This document shows, piece after piece, positions 51,914 through 63,833 of a stretch of DNA of 64,000 bases; within the stretch, counting starts at the first letter, position 1; the number at the start of each line of letters is the position of its first letter. The notes under the pieces were generated by a model, which saw only the letters and a program-made list of their open reading frames with translations, had not been told where the DNA came from and did not search any database. The translations under genes were made by a program, and so were the position numbers. The stretch covers positions 66,390-130,389 of the forward strand of contig NZ_HG424559.1 in NCBI RefSeq assembly GCF_000336385.2. The letters are read 5' to 3'. The stretch is from Lysobacter antibioticus HS124 (lineage in GTDB: Bacteria > Pseudomonadota > Gammaproteobacteria > Xanthomonadales > Xanthomonadaceae).

Positions 51914-54034
51914 TTAGTGCCAGTAACGGATGACGACGGCGAGCAGAGCAATCAGGCCGACAATCATCGCGAAGGCGTAGTGGTAGAGGTAACCGGACTG
52001 GACCCGGCGCGCGAGGTTGGCGACGAAGCCGACCAGGCTGGCGCTGCCGTTGACCGCGGCGCCGTCGATCAGCTTGCTGTCGAACAGGCGCGAGACCTTG
52101 CCCAGGCCGACGCCGCCGGCGGCGAAGCCGTCGATCCAGAGGTTGTCCATGCCGTACTTGTTCTCGAGCACGCGAATCGGCAGGGCGAACAGCTTGCGCG
52201 CCTTGGCCGGCAGCTCCGGCTTCCACCAGTACATGACCGTGGCCAGCAGGAAACCCGAGAAGGCGAGCCAGAACGCCGGCGCCTGGAACCCGTGCAGGGC
52301 GAACGGCATCCAGCCGTGCCAGGCTTCCGCGCCGACCTGGGCGATGGTGTCGCGCGCCGGCTGCAGGTCGATCGCGCCGAGGAAGAACGGCAGCTGTTTG
52401 ACGTGGCCGGACATGTCGGTGCCGAACAGCATCGGGCCGGCGGTGAAAATGCCGATCAGCACCGACGGAATCGCCAGCAGCATCAACGGCACCGTCACCA
52501 CCCACGGCGACTCGTGCGGCTCGTGCGGACCATGGTGGCCGTGATCGTCGTGCCCATGGTCGTCGTGCTTGCCGTGGCCGTGGTCGTCATGAGCGTGCGC
52601 CGCATGATCGTCGTGGCCGTGCGCGTCGCGGAAGCGTTCCTTGCCGTGGAAGGTCAGGTACAGCAGGCGGAAGCTGTAGAACGCAGTGACGAAGGCGCCC
52701 AGCAGCACCGCCCAGTAGGCGTACTGCGAGACCCAGGTCGCGTGCTCGCCGCTGGCGGCGTGGTGCGCGGCCTCGATAATGGTGTCCTTGGAATAGAAAC
52801 CGGCGAAGAACGGCGTGCCGACCAGGGCCAGGGTGCCGAGCAGACTGGTCCAGTAGGTGATCGGCATGTACTTGCGCAGGCCGCCCATCTTGCGCATGTC
52901 CTGCTCGTGGTGCATGCCGATGATGACCGAGCCGGCGGCCAGGAACAGCAGCGCCTTGAAGAAGGCGTGGGTCATCAGGTGGTAGACCGCGGCCGAATAA
53001 GCCGATACGCCCAGCGCCACGGTCATATAGCCCAGCTGCGACAGGGTCGAGTACGCGACCACGCGCTTGATGTCGTTCTGGACGATGCCGATCAGGCCGG
53101 TCCAGAACGCGGTGGTCGCGCCGATGAACAGGACGAAGTTCAGCGCGGTCTGCGACATCTCGAACAGCGGCGACATGCGCGCGACCATGAAGATGCCCGC
53201 GGTGACCATCGTCGCGGCATGGATCAGCGCCGAGATCGGGGTCGGGCCTTCCATCGAGTCCGGCAGCCAGACGTGCAGCGGCACCTGCGCCGACTTGCCC
53301 ATCGCGCCGATGAACAGGCAGATGCAGATCACCGTCGGCAGCGACCACACGATCGGGTCGGCGCCGCCCCACACCGTGATGGTGCGGCCGGCCAGGGTCG
53401 GCGCGTTGGCGAACACGGTGCCGTAGTCGAGCGAGCCCAGCGCCCACAGCACGGCGCCGATGCCGAGCAGGAAGCCGAAATCGCCGACGCGGTTGACCAG
53501 GAAGGCCTTGAGGTTGGCGAACACCGCGGTCGGCTTCTTGAACCAGAAGCCGATCAACAGGTACGAGACCAGGCCCACCGCCTCCCAGCCGAAGAACAGC
53601 TGCAGGAAGTTGTTGCTCATGACCAGCATGAGCATGGAGAAGGTGAACAGCGAGATGTAGCTGAAGAAACGCTGGTAGCCCGGGTCCTCGGCCATGTAGC
53701 CGATGGTGTAGACGTGGACCAGCAGCGAGACGAAGGTGACCACGACCATCATCATCGCGGTCAGCTTGTCGACCATGAAGCCGACGTGGGCCTCGTAGCC
53801 GCCGATCTGGAACCAGGTGTAGACGTTCTCGTTGAACGGAACGGCGCCCTGCCCCACGAGCTGCCACAGCACGTAGATCGACATCGCGCAGCTGGCGGCG
53901 ACGCCGAGGATGGTGACCGTGTGCGCGCCGGCGCGGCCGATCTTGCGCCCGAACAGGCCGGCGAGGATCGCGCCGAGCAAGGGCGCGAGCACGACCGCAA
54001 GCAGGATGGACTTGGAAAGTACGACGGGTTGCAT
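51914..54034 (-). CDS. nuoL: NADH-quinone oxidoreductase subunit L, with His-rich insertion
   Basis: This 706-residue distal proton-pumping subunit with the long lateral helix is longer than the ~613 residues of E. coli. Core motifs are intact: VPLHVWLPDSMEGPTPISALIHAATMV-type signature and KRVVAYSTLSQLGYM. Residues ~470-505 form a striking His/Asp/Gly-rich loop (repeats of DDHGH, HDDHGH) before a membrane helix, which could bind metal or be a flexible insert. The start is ATG at 54034. Confidence 0.96.
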   Translation of the reverse strand: MQPVVLSKSILLAVVLAPLLGAILAGLFGRKIGRAGAHTVTILGVAASCAMSIYVLWQLVGQGAVPFNENVYTWFQIGGYEAHVGFMVDKLTAMMMVVVTFVSLLVHVYTIGYMAEDPGYQRFFSYISLFTFSMLMLVMSNNFLQLFFGWEAVGLVSYLLIGFWFKKPTAVFANLKAFLVNRVGDFGFLLGIGAVLWALGSLDYGTVFANAPTLAGRTITVWGGADPIVWSLPTVICICLFIGAMGKSAQVPLHVWLPDSMEGPTPISALIHAATMVTAGIFMVARMSPLFEMSQTALNFVLFIGATTAFWTGLIGIVQNDIKRVVAYSTLSQLGYMTVALGVSAYSAAVYHLMTHAFFKALLFLAAGSVIIGMHHEQDMRKMGGLRKYMPITYWTSLLGTLALVGTPFFAGFYSKDTIIEAAHHAASGEHATWVSQYAYWAVLLGAFVTAFYSFRLLYLTFHGKERFRDAHGHDDHAAHAHDDHGHGKHDDHGHDDHGHHGPHEPHESPWVVTVPLMLLAIPSVLIGIFTAGPMLFGTDMSGHVKQLPFFLGAIDLQPARDTIAQVGAEAWHGWMPFALHGFQAPAFWLAFSGFLLATVMYWWKPELPAKARKLFALPIRVLENKYGMDNLWIDGFAAGGVGLGKVSRLFDSKLIDGAAVNGSASLVGFVANLARRVQSGYLYHYAFAMIVGLIALLAVVIRYWH

Positions 54035-54039
54035 GCCGG

Positions 54040-54366
54040 TCAGCCCTTCATCGTGTCGATTTCAGCGACGTTGATCGTGCGCCGGTTGCGGAACAGCGTG
54101 ACCAGGATCGCCAGGCCGATGGCGGCCTCGGCGGCGGCCACGGTCAGGATGAAGAACACGAACACCTGACCGGCCGGGTCGGCCAGCTGACGCGAGAACG
54201 CCACGAAGTTGATGTTGACCGCGAGCAGCATCAGCTCGATCGACATCAGCAGCACGATCACGTTCTTGCGGTTGAGGAAGATGCCGGCGACGCTGATGCA
54301 GAACAGCACCGCGCCGAGGGCGAGATAGTGGCCGAGCGCGAGGCCCGTCCCGAAGAATTCGCTCAC
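54040..54366 (-). CDS. nuoK: NADH-quinone oxidoreductase subunit K
   Basis: This 108-residue, three-helix subunit near the quinone channel contains [23 protein letters not shown] with the conserved membrane Glu, and [17 protein letters not shown] with the second. The GTG start at 54364-54366 overlaps the nuoJ stop by four bases (GTGA), showing translational coupling. It is a few residues longer than usual at the N-terminus. Confidence 0.95.
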   Translation of the reverse strand: MSEFFGTGLALGHYLALGAVLFCISVAGIFLNRKNVIVLLMSIELMLLAVNINFVAFSRQLADPAGQVFVFFILTVAAAEAAIGLAILVTLFRNRRTINVAEIDTMKG

Positions 54367-55001
54367 GGCTTGGCCTCCTGTGCGGCGGGCTCGGCGGGCG
54401 CCGGCACGACCGGCTTGACCGCTTCCATCTTGATCATGCGGATGCGGTCGCCGGCGCGGACGCGGGCCTGCTCGCTCGGGTTCTGGTGCTTGGCCCCGGC
54501 GCGGCGGCGCAGGGTCAGCATCACCGCCGCGATCACCGCCACGGTCAGGATCACCGCAGCGACCTCGAACGGCAGCAGGAAATCGGTGAACAGCGCGTGC
54601 GCCAGCCACTTGGTGTTGGATTCGCCGGCGGCGTCCGCGGTCAGCGGCGCGGCCAGGCTGGCCTTGACCCCGATCAGGGTCAGCATTTCCAGCAGCATGA
54701 CCACCGCGACCAGCAGGCCGACCGGCAGATAGCGGACATAGCCCTCGCGCAGGGGCGCGACGTCGATGTCGAGCATCATGACCACGAACAGGAACAGCAC
54801 CATCACCGCGCCGACGTAGACCAGGATCAGGGCCACGCCGAGAAACTCGGCGCCGGCGATGATCCATACGCAGGCCACGGAGAAGAACGTCAGCACCAGG
54901 CTGAGCGCGGCATGGACCGGGTTCTTGACGCTGATCACGGCCACGGCCGAAAGCGTGGCCGCGGCGGCGAAGACGAAGAAGGCGATCTGGGCGAGATCCA
55001 T
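54363..55001 (-). CDS. nuoJ: NADH-quinone oxidoreductase subunit J
   Basis: This 212-residue, five-helix membrane subunit has the family pattern [19 protein letters not shown] and [22 protein letters not shown], and a longer, charged, Pro/Ala-rich cytoplasmic tail. It links the quinone-site subunits to the antiporter-like subunits. ATG at 55001 lies 10 bases after nuoI. Confidence 0.96.
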   Translation of the reverse strand: MDLAQIAFFVFAAAATLSAVAVISVKNPVHAALSLVLTFFSVACVWIIAGAEFLGVALILVYVGAVMVLFLFVVMMLDIDVAPLREGYVRYLPVGLLVAVVMLLEMLTLIGVKASLAAPLTADAAGESNTKWLAHALFTDFLLPFEVAAVILTVAVIAAVMLTLRRRAGAKHQNPSEQARVRAGDRIRMIKMEAVKPVVPAPAEPAAQEAKP

Positions 55002-55011
55002 GTCGTTGTAC

Positions 55012-55500
55012 TCAGCGGAAGGCGGCGTCGGCAGCGCGGCGTTCGGCGATCTCGGTCTCGAGACGGTCGCCGATCGCCAGCAGCTGCGGCTTGGTGACGA
55101 TGTTCTGTCCGCGCTGGTCGAAGTGATACTCGTGGATGTGGGTTTCCACGATCGAGTCGACCGGGCAGGACTCTTCGCAGAAGCCGCAGAAGATGCACTT
55201 GAACAGGTCGATGTCGTAGCGCGTGGTGCGGCGGGTGCCGTCGGCGCGCTTCTCCGAGTCGATGGTGATCGCCAGCGCCGGGCACACCGCCTCGCACAGC
55301 TTGCAGGCGATGCAGCGCTCTTCGCCGTTGGGATAACGGCGCAGCGCGTGCACGCCGCGGAAGCGCGGCGACTGCGGGGTCTTCTCCATCGGGTACATCA
55401 GCGTGTACTTCGGCTTGAACAGGTACTTGAGCGTCAGCCCGAGGCCCTGCGCGAGCTCGATCAGGAGCAGGCTCTTGAAATAGGAAACGATGCGATTCAT
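55012..55500 (-). CDS. nuoI: NADH-quinone oxidoreductase subunit I
   Basis: This 162-residue peripheral-arm subunit carries two [4Fe-4S] clusters (N6a, N6b) in ferredoxin-type motifs: Cys63, 66, 69, 73 ([12 protein letters not shown]) and Cys102, 105, 108, 112 ([12 protein letters not shown]). It passes electrons toward NuoB. Length is normal and the start is ATG at 55500. Confidence 0.98.
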   Translation of the reverse strand: MNRIVSYFKSLLLIELAQGLGLTLKYLFKPKYTLMYPMEKTPQSPRFRGVHALRRYPNGEERCIACKLCEAVCPALAITIDSEKRADGTRRTTRYDIDLFKCIFCGFCEESCPVDSIVETHIHEYHFDQRGQNIVTKPQLLAIGDRLETEIAERRAADAAFR

Positions 55501-55513
55501 GTAGGTGCCTGCC

Positions 55514-56590
55514 TTACTGTCCCGGCTGGAAGACGCCGTAGTACGCCATCACCGCGACCACGCAGATCCAGGCGATGGTCAGGGGGATGAACACCTTCCA
55601 GCCCAGGCGCATGATCTGGTCGTAGCGGTAGCGCGGGAACGACGCGCGGAACCAGATGAAGCAGCTGGCGAAGAAGAACACCTTGATCAGCAGCCACCAC
55701 CAGCCGTCGGCCGACAGCAGCGGAATGCCCAGGCCCTGGAACGGGCTGAGCCAGCCGCCGAGGAAGAAGATCGAGGTCAGGAAGCTGATCAGGATCATGT
55801 TCGCGTATTCGGCGAGGAAGAACAGCGCGAACGCCGAACCCGAATACTCGACCATGTGGCCCGCGACGATTTCCGACTCGCCTTCGACCACGTCGAACGG
55901 CGCGCGGTTGGTCTCGGCCACGCCGGAAATGAAGTAGACCACGAACAGCGGCAGCATCGGCAGCGCGAACCACTCCAGCGCGCCGGCGTTGCCCGACTGG
56001 GCCATCACGATCTCGCTGAGGTTGAGGCTGCCGGCGCCGACCATCACGCCGACCATGGCGAAGCCCATGGCGATTTCGTAGGACACCACCTGGGCCGCGG
56101 CGCGCATCGCGCCGAGGAAGGCGTACTTCGAGTTCGACGCCCAGCCGGCGAGGATGATGCCGTACACGCCCAGCGAGGTCATCGCCAGCAGGTACAGCAA
56201 GCCGGCGTTGGCGTTCGACAGCACCACCTGGGCGTCGAACGGCACCACCGCCCAGGCGGCGAAGGCCGGAGCCAGGGCCAGCAGCGGCGCGAGCTTGTAC
56301 AGGAAGGACTGCGCCCGGGTGGGCTGGATCACTTCCTTGAACAGCAGCTTGAACACGTCGGCGAAGGCCTGGAGGATGCCCATGCCGACGTACATCGGGC
56401 CGCGGCGGACATGCATCCAGCCGATCAGCTTGCGCTCCCAGACCACGTAGAACGCGACCGAGACGATCACCGGCATGGCGATCAGCAGGATCTTGAGCAC
56501 GATCCAGGCCACCGCGCCGGCCATGCCGAAGGAGAGGAAGAACTCGCGAACCGGGTCGACCACATGGGTCGTGAACATTCCATCCGTCAT
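55514..56590 (-). CDS. nuoH: NADH-quinone oxidoreductase subunit H
   Basis: This 358-residue membrane subunit with eight or nine helices forms the quinone entry chamber and anchors the peripheral arm. Signatures: [55 protein letters not shown] with conserved acidic residues, and [18 protein letters not shown]. The ATG at 56590 lies just after nuoG. Confidence 0.98.
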   Translation of the reverse strand: MTDGMFTTHVVDPVREFFLSFGMAGAVAWIVLKILLIAMPVIVSVAFYVVWERKLIGWMHVRRGPMYVGMGILQAFADVFKLLFKEVIQPTRAQSFLYKLAPLLALAPAFAAWAVVPFDAQVVLSNANAGLLYLLAMTSLGVYGIILAGWASNSKYAFLGAMRAAAQVVSYEIAMGFAMVGVMVGAGSLNLSEIVMAQSGNAGALEWFALPMLPLFVVYFISGVAETNRAPFDVVEGESEIVAGHMVEYSGSAFALFFLAEYANMILISFLTSIFFLGGWLSPFQGLGIPLLSADGWWWLLIKVFFFASCFIWFRASFPRYRYDQIMRLGWKVFIPLTIAWICVVAVMAYYGVFQPGQ

Positions 56591-56593
56591 GGC

Positions 56594-58833
56594 TTAAGCC
56601 CTCCCCGCCTGCACGCGGCCGGCGCCGAGCGGCGCGGTCGCGCCATGCCCGCTTTCGATCCACACCGTGCCCGCCGCGACCTTGGCGCTGAGCGCGACCG
56701 GCAGCGTCGCCGTGCCGGCGCCCGCGCCGAACTTGGCGACCGCGCCGTCGGCCAGGCCGAGCGCTGCCGCGTCGTTCGGATTCAGCACCGCACGCGGCGC
56801 CAGATTGAGCGGGTGCGATTGCAGCGCCGGTGCGCGGCGCACGGTGGCGTCGCTGCGGTAGATCGCGGTCGACACGGCAAGCTCCAAGCCCTCGCCCGCC
56901 GCCTTCGGCGCACGGCCGGCGGCCGGAGTCACGCTGCGCGGCGCGATGCCGCGGCGTAGGCCGTCCAGATCGGTGAACTCGAAACCCTTCGCGCCCAGCT
57001 CGCCGCCGAGCGCGCGCAGCACGCGCCAGCCGGCGCGGGCATCGCCCGGCAGTTTGCCGCCGGCGCTGGCGGCCTGGGACAGGCCGTCGAGGTTGGTCAG
57101 GGTGGCGTCGATTTCCGGCAGCAGGCCGATCGGCAGGATCACGTCCGCGACCGCTTTGGTCGAGCGGCAAGCGTAGTGGCTGAACGCCACCACCTGGGCC
57201 GCGCCGAGCGCGCGCAGAGCGCTTTCGCTGTCGGCGAAATCCAGGCCCGGCTCGATGCCGTAGACGATGTAGGCGCCGCGCGCGTCGTCGAGCATGGCGC
57301 GGGCGTCGCGCGCGCTCGGCAGCACGCCGTGGCGGGCCAGGCCGACCGCGTTCGCGCCTTGCGGAATGCGGCACAGCTTGGCGCCGGTGGCCTCGGCGAA
57401 GGCCTTGGCGGCGGCGCGGATCGCAGCGGCGTGCGGGCCGTTCTCGGCCAGCGCGCCGACGATCAGGGCGACGTGGTGGCCGGCCTTGGCCGCCTCGCGC
57501 AGGGCTTCGTCGGCGAGCGCGCCGGCGAGCTGCGACGGCGCGACGATGCGCTTGCCGGCCAGGTCGAAGGTGAAGTCGAAGTCGACCGGGTTGATCGCGT
57601 GGACCTTGGCGCCGCGGGTGAAGGCCTTGCGCACGCGCTGGTGGACCAGCGGCAGTTCATGGCGCAGGTTCGAACCCACGATCACCACCACGTCGGCGCG
57701 GTCGATCTCGGCGACCGGCATGGCGAAGGTCTCGGCGACCGCCGCGTCGGTCAGGTCGTGCTGGCCGATGCGGTGATCGAGGTTGCCGCTGCCCAGGGCC
57801 TCGGCCAGGCGCGCCAGCAGCGCGCCCTCTTCGTTGGAGGTCGCCGGATGGACGAGCACGCCGAGGTTGTCGCCGCCGTTGTCGCGCAGGATCTTGGCCG
57901 CGCGCGCCAGGGCTTCGTCCCAGGCGGCTTCGCGCCATTCGCCGTTGTCCTTGACCAGCGGACGCTGGGCGCGGTCCTCTGCGTACAGGCCCTGGTGCGA
58001 ATAGCGGTCGCGGTCCGACAGCCAGCACTCGTTGACCGCTTCGTTGTCGCGCGGCACGGTGCGCAGCACGTCGCCGCGGCGCACGTGCAGGAACAGGTTG
58101 CTGCCCAGTGCGTCGTGGTAGCCCAGCGACTCGCGCGCGGTCAGCTCCCACGGGCGCGCCTTGAACTGGAACACCTTGTTGGTCAGCGCGCCGACCGGGC
58201 AGACGTCGATGACGTTGCCGGACAACTCGGTGGTCAGCGGCTTGCCGTCGAAGGTGCCGATCTGCAGGTTCTCGCCGCGGTACATGCCGCCGAGCTCGTA
58301 AGTACCGGCGATCTCGGCGGTGAAGCGCACGCAGCGCGTGCACTGGATGCAGCGGGTCATCTCGGTCGCGACCAGCGGACCGATGTCCTCGTCCGGCACC
58401 ACGCGCTTGCGCTCGGCGAAGCGGCTGACCGAACGGCCGTAGCCCATCGACACGTCCTGCAGCTCGCACTCGCCGCCCTGGTCGCAGATCGGGCAGTCGA
58501 GCGGGTGGTTGGCGAGCAGGAACTCCATCACGTTGCGCTGCGACTTGAGCGCACGCTCGTTGCGGGTGAAGACCTTCAGCCCGTCCATGACCGGGGTGGC
58601 GCAGGCCGGCGACGGCTTGGGCGCGGCGCGGCCGCCGACTTCGGTGTCGACCAGGCACATGCGGCAGTTGGCCGCGATCGCCAGCTTGTCGTGGTAGCAG
58701 AAACGCGGGATCGGAATGCCGGCCTTGTCGGCGGCATGGATGATCATCGAGTTCTTCGGCGCGGCCAGCTCGACGCCGTCGATGAAGACGGTGACGTGGT
58801 CGGGCGGCAGATTCGGATTTACAGGCTGCGCAC

Positions 58834-58837
<4 letters not shown>
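56594..58837 (-). CDS. nuoG: NADH-quinone oxidoreductase subunit G
   Basis: This 747-residue, largest peripheral subunit has an N-terminal [2Fe-2S] ferredoxin-like domain (CYHDKLAIAANCRMC), the His-ligated [4Fe-4S] segment (HPLDCPICDQGGECELQ), and a further [4Fe-4S] motif (CIQCTRCVRF with later CPVGAL). A molybdopterin-oxidoreductase-like domain follows that has lost catalytic function in complex I. Its start overlaps the nuoF stop by four bases. Confidence 0.98.
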
Positions 58838-60204
<1,367 letters not shown>

Positions 60205-60215
60205 CTCGCCCGACC

Positions 60216-60743
60216 TCACTTCAGACCGTCGAGCAGCTCGTCGACCTTGGCAGCGTCGAGCTTCTCGTGGTAATGACCGTTGATGACGACCACCGGCGCG
60301 CCGCAGCACGCGGCCACGCATTCTTCCTCGCGCTTGAGGAACACGCGGCCGTCGGCGGTGGATTCGCCCAGCTTGCAGCCCAGCTTCTTCTCGGCATGGG
60401 CGACCAGTTGCTCGGCGCCGTTGAGCCAGCAGCTGATGTTGGTGCAGAAGGCGACGTTGTTGCGGCCGACCTTCTCGGTCTCGAACATCGAGTAGAAGCT
60501 GGCGACCTCGTAGGCCCACACCGGCGGCAGGCCCAGGTACTTGGCCACCGCGGCGATCAGCTCGTCGGTCAGCCAACCGCCGTTCTGCTCCTGCGCCGCA
60601 TGCAGGCCCTGCAGCACCGCCGAGCGCTTGCGGTCCGGCGGGAACTTGGTCAGCCAGTGATCGATGTGCGCGCGCGTCGCATCCGACAACGCCACCATCG
60701 GATCGACGTGCTGTGCGGCCTCGAAATTGCCTGTCGCTTTCAT
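60216..60743 (-). CDS. nuoE: NADH-quinone oxidoreductase subunit E
   Basis: This 175-residue thioredoxin-like [2Fe-2S] subunit binds cluster N1a through Cys100, Cys105 (CTNISC) and Cys142, Cys146 (CVAAC). VWAYEVASFYSMF is family-typical. It pairs with NuoF. ATG at 60743; the gap to nuoD holds a repeat array. Confidence 0.98.
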   Translation of the reverse strand: MKATGNFEAAQHVDPMVALSDATRAHIDHWLTKFPPDRKRSAVLQGLHAAQEQNGGWLTDELIAAVAKYLGLPPVWAYEVASFYSMFETEKVGRNNVAFCTNISCWLNGAEQLVAHAEKKLGCKLGESTADGRVFLKREEECVAACCGAPVVVINGHYHEKLDAAKVDELLDGLK

Positions 60744-60754
60744 AGGGGTAAAGC

Positions 60755-60876
60755 CGGGATTTGGGATTCGGGATTCGGGATTCGAAAAGCCCGCATTCCA
60801 GGAAAGTGAGCGAAACAGGTGTTCGGGCGGTTGCTTCGGGCGATTGCCGATCCCGAATGCTCCATCCCGAATCCCC
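60755..60876. repeat. Inverted pair of heptamer arrays, site D (nuoD-nuoE)
   Basis: GGGATTTGGGATTCGGGATTCGGGATTCG at about 60756-60784 faces CCGATCCCGAATGCTCCATCCCGAATCCCC at about 60846-60875. It fills nearly the whole nuoD-nuoE spacer; in the other tight junctions of the operon the genes touch or overlap. The transcript would carry a long stem-loop here. Confidence 0.85.
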
Positions 60877-60879
60877 GCT

Positions 60880-62184
60880 TCATCGATCGATCTCGCCGAA
60901 CACGATGTCGTAGGTGCCGATCATCGCCACCACGTCGGCCAGCATGTGGCCCTTGACGATCTCGTCCATCGACGACAGGTGGGCGAAGCCCGGGGCGCGC
61001 AGCTTGACCCGGAACGGCTTGTTGGCGCCGTCGGAGACCAGGTAGCAGCCGAACTCGCCCTTGGGCGCTTCCACCGCGCTGTAGGTCTCGCCGGCCGGGA
61101 CGCAGTAGCCTTCCGAGAACAGCTTGAAGTGATGGATCAGCGCTTCCATGTCGTCCTTCATCTCCTCGCGCTTGGGCGGGGCGACCTTGAAGTTGTCGAC
61201 GATCACGGGGCCGGGGTTGGCGCGCAGCCACTTCACGCACTGCTTGATGATGCGGGTGGATTCGCGCATCTCGGCGACGCGCACCAGGTAGCGGTCGTAG
61301 CAGTCGCCGTTGACGCCGACCGGAATGTCGAAATCGACTTCCGCGTACTTGGCGTAGGGCTGCTTCTTGCGCAGGTCCCAGGCGATGCCGGAGCCGCGGA
61401 TCATCGGGCCGGTCATGCCCCAGGCCAGGGCCTGCTCGGGCGAGACCACGCCGACGCCGACGGTACGCTGCTTCCAGATGCGGTTGTCGGTCAGCAGCGT
61501 CTCGTACTCGTCGACGCGCTTGGGGAAATCGTCGGCGAAGGCGTCGAGGTAATCGAGCATCGAGCCTTCGCGCCATTCGTTGAAGCGCTTCAGGCTGGCG
61601 CCCTTCTTCCAGGGCGATTCCTTGTACTTCGGCATCCGGTCCGGCAGGTCGCGGTAGACGCCGCCCGGACGGTAGTAGGCCGCGTGCATGCGCGCGCCGG
61701 AGACCGCCTCGTAGCAGTCCATCAGCTCTTCGCGTTCGCGGAAAGCGTACAAAAACACGGCCATCGCGCCCAGGTCGAGCGCGTTGGAGCCGACCCACAT
61801 CAGGTGGTTCAGGATGCGGGTGATCTCGTCGAACATGGTGCGGATGTACTGCGCGCGCACCGGCGCCTCGATCCCCAGCAGGGTCTCGATCGCGCGCACG
61901 TAGGCGTGCTCGTTGCACATCATCGACACGTAGTCGAGGCGGTCCATGTAGCCGATCGACTGATTGAACGGCTTGGACTCGGCCAGCTTCTCGGTGCCGC
62001 GATGGAGCAGGCCGATATGCGGGTCGGCGCGCTGCACGACTTCGCCGTCCATTTCCAGGATCAGACGCAGCACGCCGTGCGCGGCCGGATGCTGCGGGCC
62101 GAAGTTCAGCGTGTAGTTGCGGATCTCGGCGTTGTTGAGGCCGGAGGTGTTGGCTTGCGGCATGACGCTAGCGGGGTTGCTCAT
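60880..62184 (-). CDS. nuoD: NADH-quinone oxidoreductase subunit D
   Basis: This 434-residue, 49-kDa-type subunit lines the quinone site together with NuoB. It derives from the hydrogenase large subunit without the metal ligands. Signatures: [47 protein letters not shown] and the C-terminal [21 protein letters not shown]. It is separate from nuoC (one base between them), not fused as in enterobacteria. Confidence 0.98.
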   Translation of the reverse strand: MSNPASVMPQANTSGLNNAEIRNYTLNFGPQHPAAHGVLRLILEMDGEVVQRADPHIGLLHRGTEKLAESKPFNQSIGYMDRLDYVSMMCNEHAYVRAIETLLGIEAPVRAQYIRTMFDEITRILNHLMWVGSNALDLGAMAVFLYAFREREELMDCYEAVSGARMHAAYYRPGGVYRDLPDRMPKYKESPWKKGASLKRFNEWREGSMLDYLDAFADDFPKRVDEYETLLTDNRIWKQRTVGVGVVSPEQALAWGMTGPMIRGSGIAWDLRKKQPYAKYAEVDFDIPVGVNGDCYDRYLVRVAEMRESTRIIKQCVKWLRANPGPVIVDNFKVAPPKREEMKDDMEALIHHFKLFSEGYCVPAGETYSAVEAPKGEFGCYLVSDGANKPFRVKLRAPGFAHLSSMDEIVKGHMLADVVAMIGTYDIVFGEIDR

Positions 62185-62185
62185 T

Positions 62186-62902
62186 TCACTTCACCTCGCG
62201 CTGCGCGCGCTCGCCCTGCGCCGTCTGGTAGCGGGCGTCGTCGCGGATCACGCGCGGCACGCCGACGCGCGGGTCGATCGAGACCGGCTCGTACACCACG
62301 CGGCGCTTGTCCGCGTCGTAGCGCACTTCGACGTTGCCGATCAGCGGGAAGTCCTTGCGGAACGGATAACCGACGAAACCGTAGTCGGTGAGGATGCGGC
62401 GCAGGTCCGGATGGCCTTCGAAGACGATGCCGTAAAGGTCGAAGGCTTCGCGCTCGAACCAATTCACGCCCGGCCAGATCGCGGTCAACGAACCGACCAC
62501 CGGCAGGTCGTCGTTCGGAGCGAAGGTCTTGAGCCGCAGCCGCTGGTTGTGCTGGCACGACAGCAAGTGGGCGACCGCGGCGAAGCGGCGCTCCGGCGCG
62601 ATCGACGCCGCGTTCGGGCTTTCGCCCCAACGGAAGCGGCCGGCGCTCTTGCCTTCGACGCCGCGCGAGAAGCCTTCCGAGGACACGTCGGTGTCCCACT
62701 CGTCGCTGCCGAAGCTGAGGTAGTCGACGCCGCTGACGTCGACGCATTGCTCGAAGCCGAATTCGTCGCGCAGGGCGCGCGCGGCGCCGATCCAGTCGGC
62801 GGCGGCGACTTCGAGAGTGACTTCGCCGCGCGGTTCGGCCACGACGACGGAAGCGCCGGCGAAACGTTCGCGCAGACGCTCGGCGAGATTGGCGGTGCTC
62901 AT
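62186..62902 (-). CDS. nuoC: NADH-quinone oxidoreductase subunit C
   Basis: This 238-residue, 30-kDa-type subunit has the family signature [29 protein letters not shown] and PFRKDFPL. It stabilises the connection of the peripheral arm. ATG at 62902 overlaps the nuoB stop by four bases; the frame extends upstream without coding character. Confidence 0.98.
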   Translation of the reverse strand: MSTANLAERLRERFAGASVVVAEPRGEVTLEVAAADWIGAARALRDEFGFEQCVDVSGVDYLSFGSDEWDTDVSSEGFSRGVEGKSAGRFRWGESPNAASIAPERRFAAVAHLLSCQHNQRLRLKTFAPNDDLPVVGSLTAIWPGVNWFEREAFDLYGIVFEGHPDLRRILTDYGFVGYPFRKDFPLIGNVEVRYDADKRRVVYEPVSIDPRVGVPRVIRDDARYQTAQGERAQREVK

Positions 62903-63486
62903 TCGCGGACGCCCTGCTTCTGGTCGCCGAAATTGGTGCCGCGGCGGATCTTGCGCTGCAGCTGCAGGATGCCGTAGATCAGCGCTTCGGCGGTCGGCGG
63001 GCAGCCCGGCACGTAGACGTCGACCGGAACGACGCGGTCGCAGCCGCGCACCACCGAGTAGGAATAGTGATAGTAGCCGCCGCCGTTGGCGCAGCTGCCC
63101 ATCGAGATGACCCACTTCGGGTCCGGCATCTGGTCGTAGACCTTGCGCAGCGCCGGGGCCATCTTGTTGACCAGGGTGCCGGCGACGATCATCACGTCGG
63201 ACTGGCGCGGCGACGGGCGGAACACCACGCCGTAGCGGTCCAGGTCCAGGCGCGCGGCGCCGGCGTGCATCATCTCGACCGCGCAGCAGGCCAGACCGAA
63301 GGTCATCGGCCACATCGAACCGGTGCGCGCCCAGTTCCACAGCGTGTCGAGGTTGGTGGTGACGAAACCCTGCTGCAGCAGCGGGTTTTCGCCTTCCGGG
63401 CGCAGAATATCGTCGAGACGGCCTTCCGGGAGCGGGTTGTGCATCAACCCGGAGATCGTGTCGCCAACGCTTTGGATCACTCCCAT
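62899..63486 (-). CDS. nuoB: NADH-quinone oxidoreductase subunit B
   Basis: This 195-residue subunit holds the terminal [4Fe-4S] cluster N2, which hands electrons to quinone. Ligands are Cys67 and Cys68 ([10 protein letters not shown]), Cys132 (SMGSCANGG) and Cys162 ([11 protein letters not shown]). ATG at 63486 (MGVIQSVGD) overlaps the end of nuoA by ten bases. Confidence 0.98.
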   Translation of the reverse strand: MGVIQSVGDTISGLMHNPLPEGRLDDILRPEGENPLLQQGFVTTNLDTLWNWARTGSMWPMTFGLACCAVEMMHAGAARLDLDRYGVVFRPSPRQSDVMIVAGTLVNKMAPALRKVYDQMPDPKWVISMGSCANGGGYYHYSYSVVRGCDRVVPVDVYVPGCPPTAEALIYGILQLQRKIRRGTNFGDQKQGVRE

Positions 63487-63833
63487 TCGAGCGCTCCCTT
63501 CTTCCAGACGTAAACGAAGCCGAGCAGGAGCATGCTGGCGAAGATGCCCATCTCGATCAGGCCGATGATTCCGAGGTCTCGGAACACGGTGGCCCAGGGC
63601 ACGATGAAGATGATTTCCAGATCGAAGATGATGAACTGGATCGCGATCAGGTAGTAGCGCACGTCGAACTGCATGCGCGCGTCTTCGAAGGCTTCGAAGC
63701 CGCATTCGTAGGGAGATAGTTTCTCCGCGGTCGGGCGCTTGGGCCCGAGCACATTGCCTACCACCAACAGGGCGACGCCGATACCACCGGCGACGATCAG
63801 GAACAGCAGAGTCGGCAGGTATTCGGCCAGCAC
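63477..63833 (-). CDS. nuoA: NADH-quinone oxidoreductase subunit A
   Basis: This 118-residue, three-helix membrane subunit beside the quinone chamber contains [32 protein letters not shown], the family hallmark. The start is GTG at 63831-63833 ([10 protein letters not shown]). It is the first gene of the nuoABCDEFGHIJKLMN operon. Confidence 0.97.
   Translation of the reverse strand: MLAEYLPTLLFLIVAGGIGVALLVVGNVLGPKRPTAEKLSPYECGFEAFEDARMQFDVRYYLIAIQFIIFDLEIIFIVPWATVFRDLGIIGLIEMGIFASMLLLGFVYVWKKGALEWE

Noticed and set aside
55497-57374. A 625-residue minus-strand frame across nuoH and nuoG
   Set aside because: Arg/Pro/Gly-rich shadow of the two real nuo genes in another frame.
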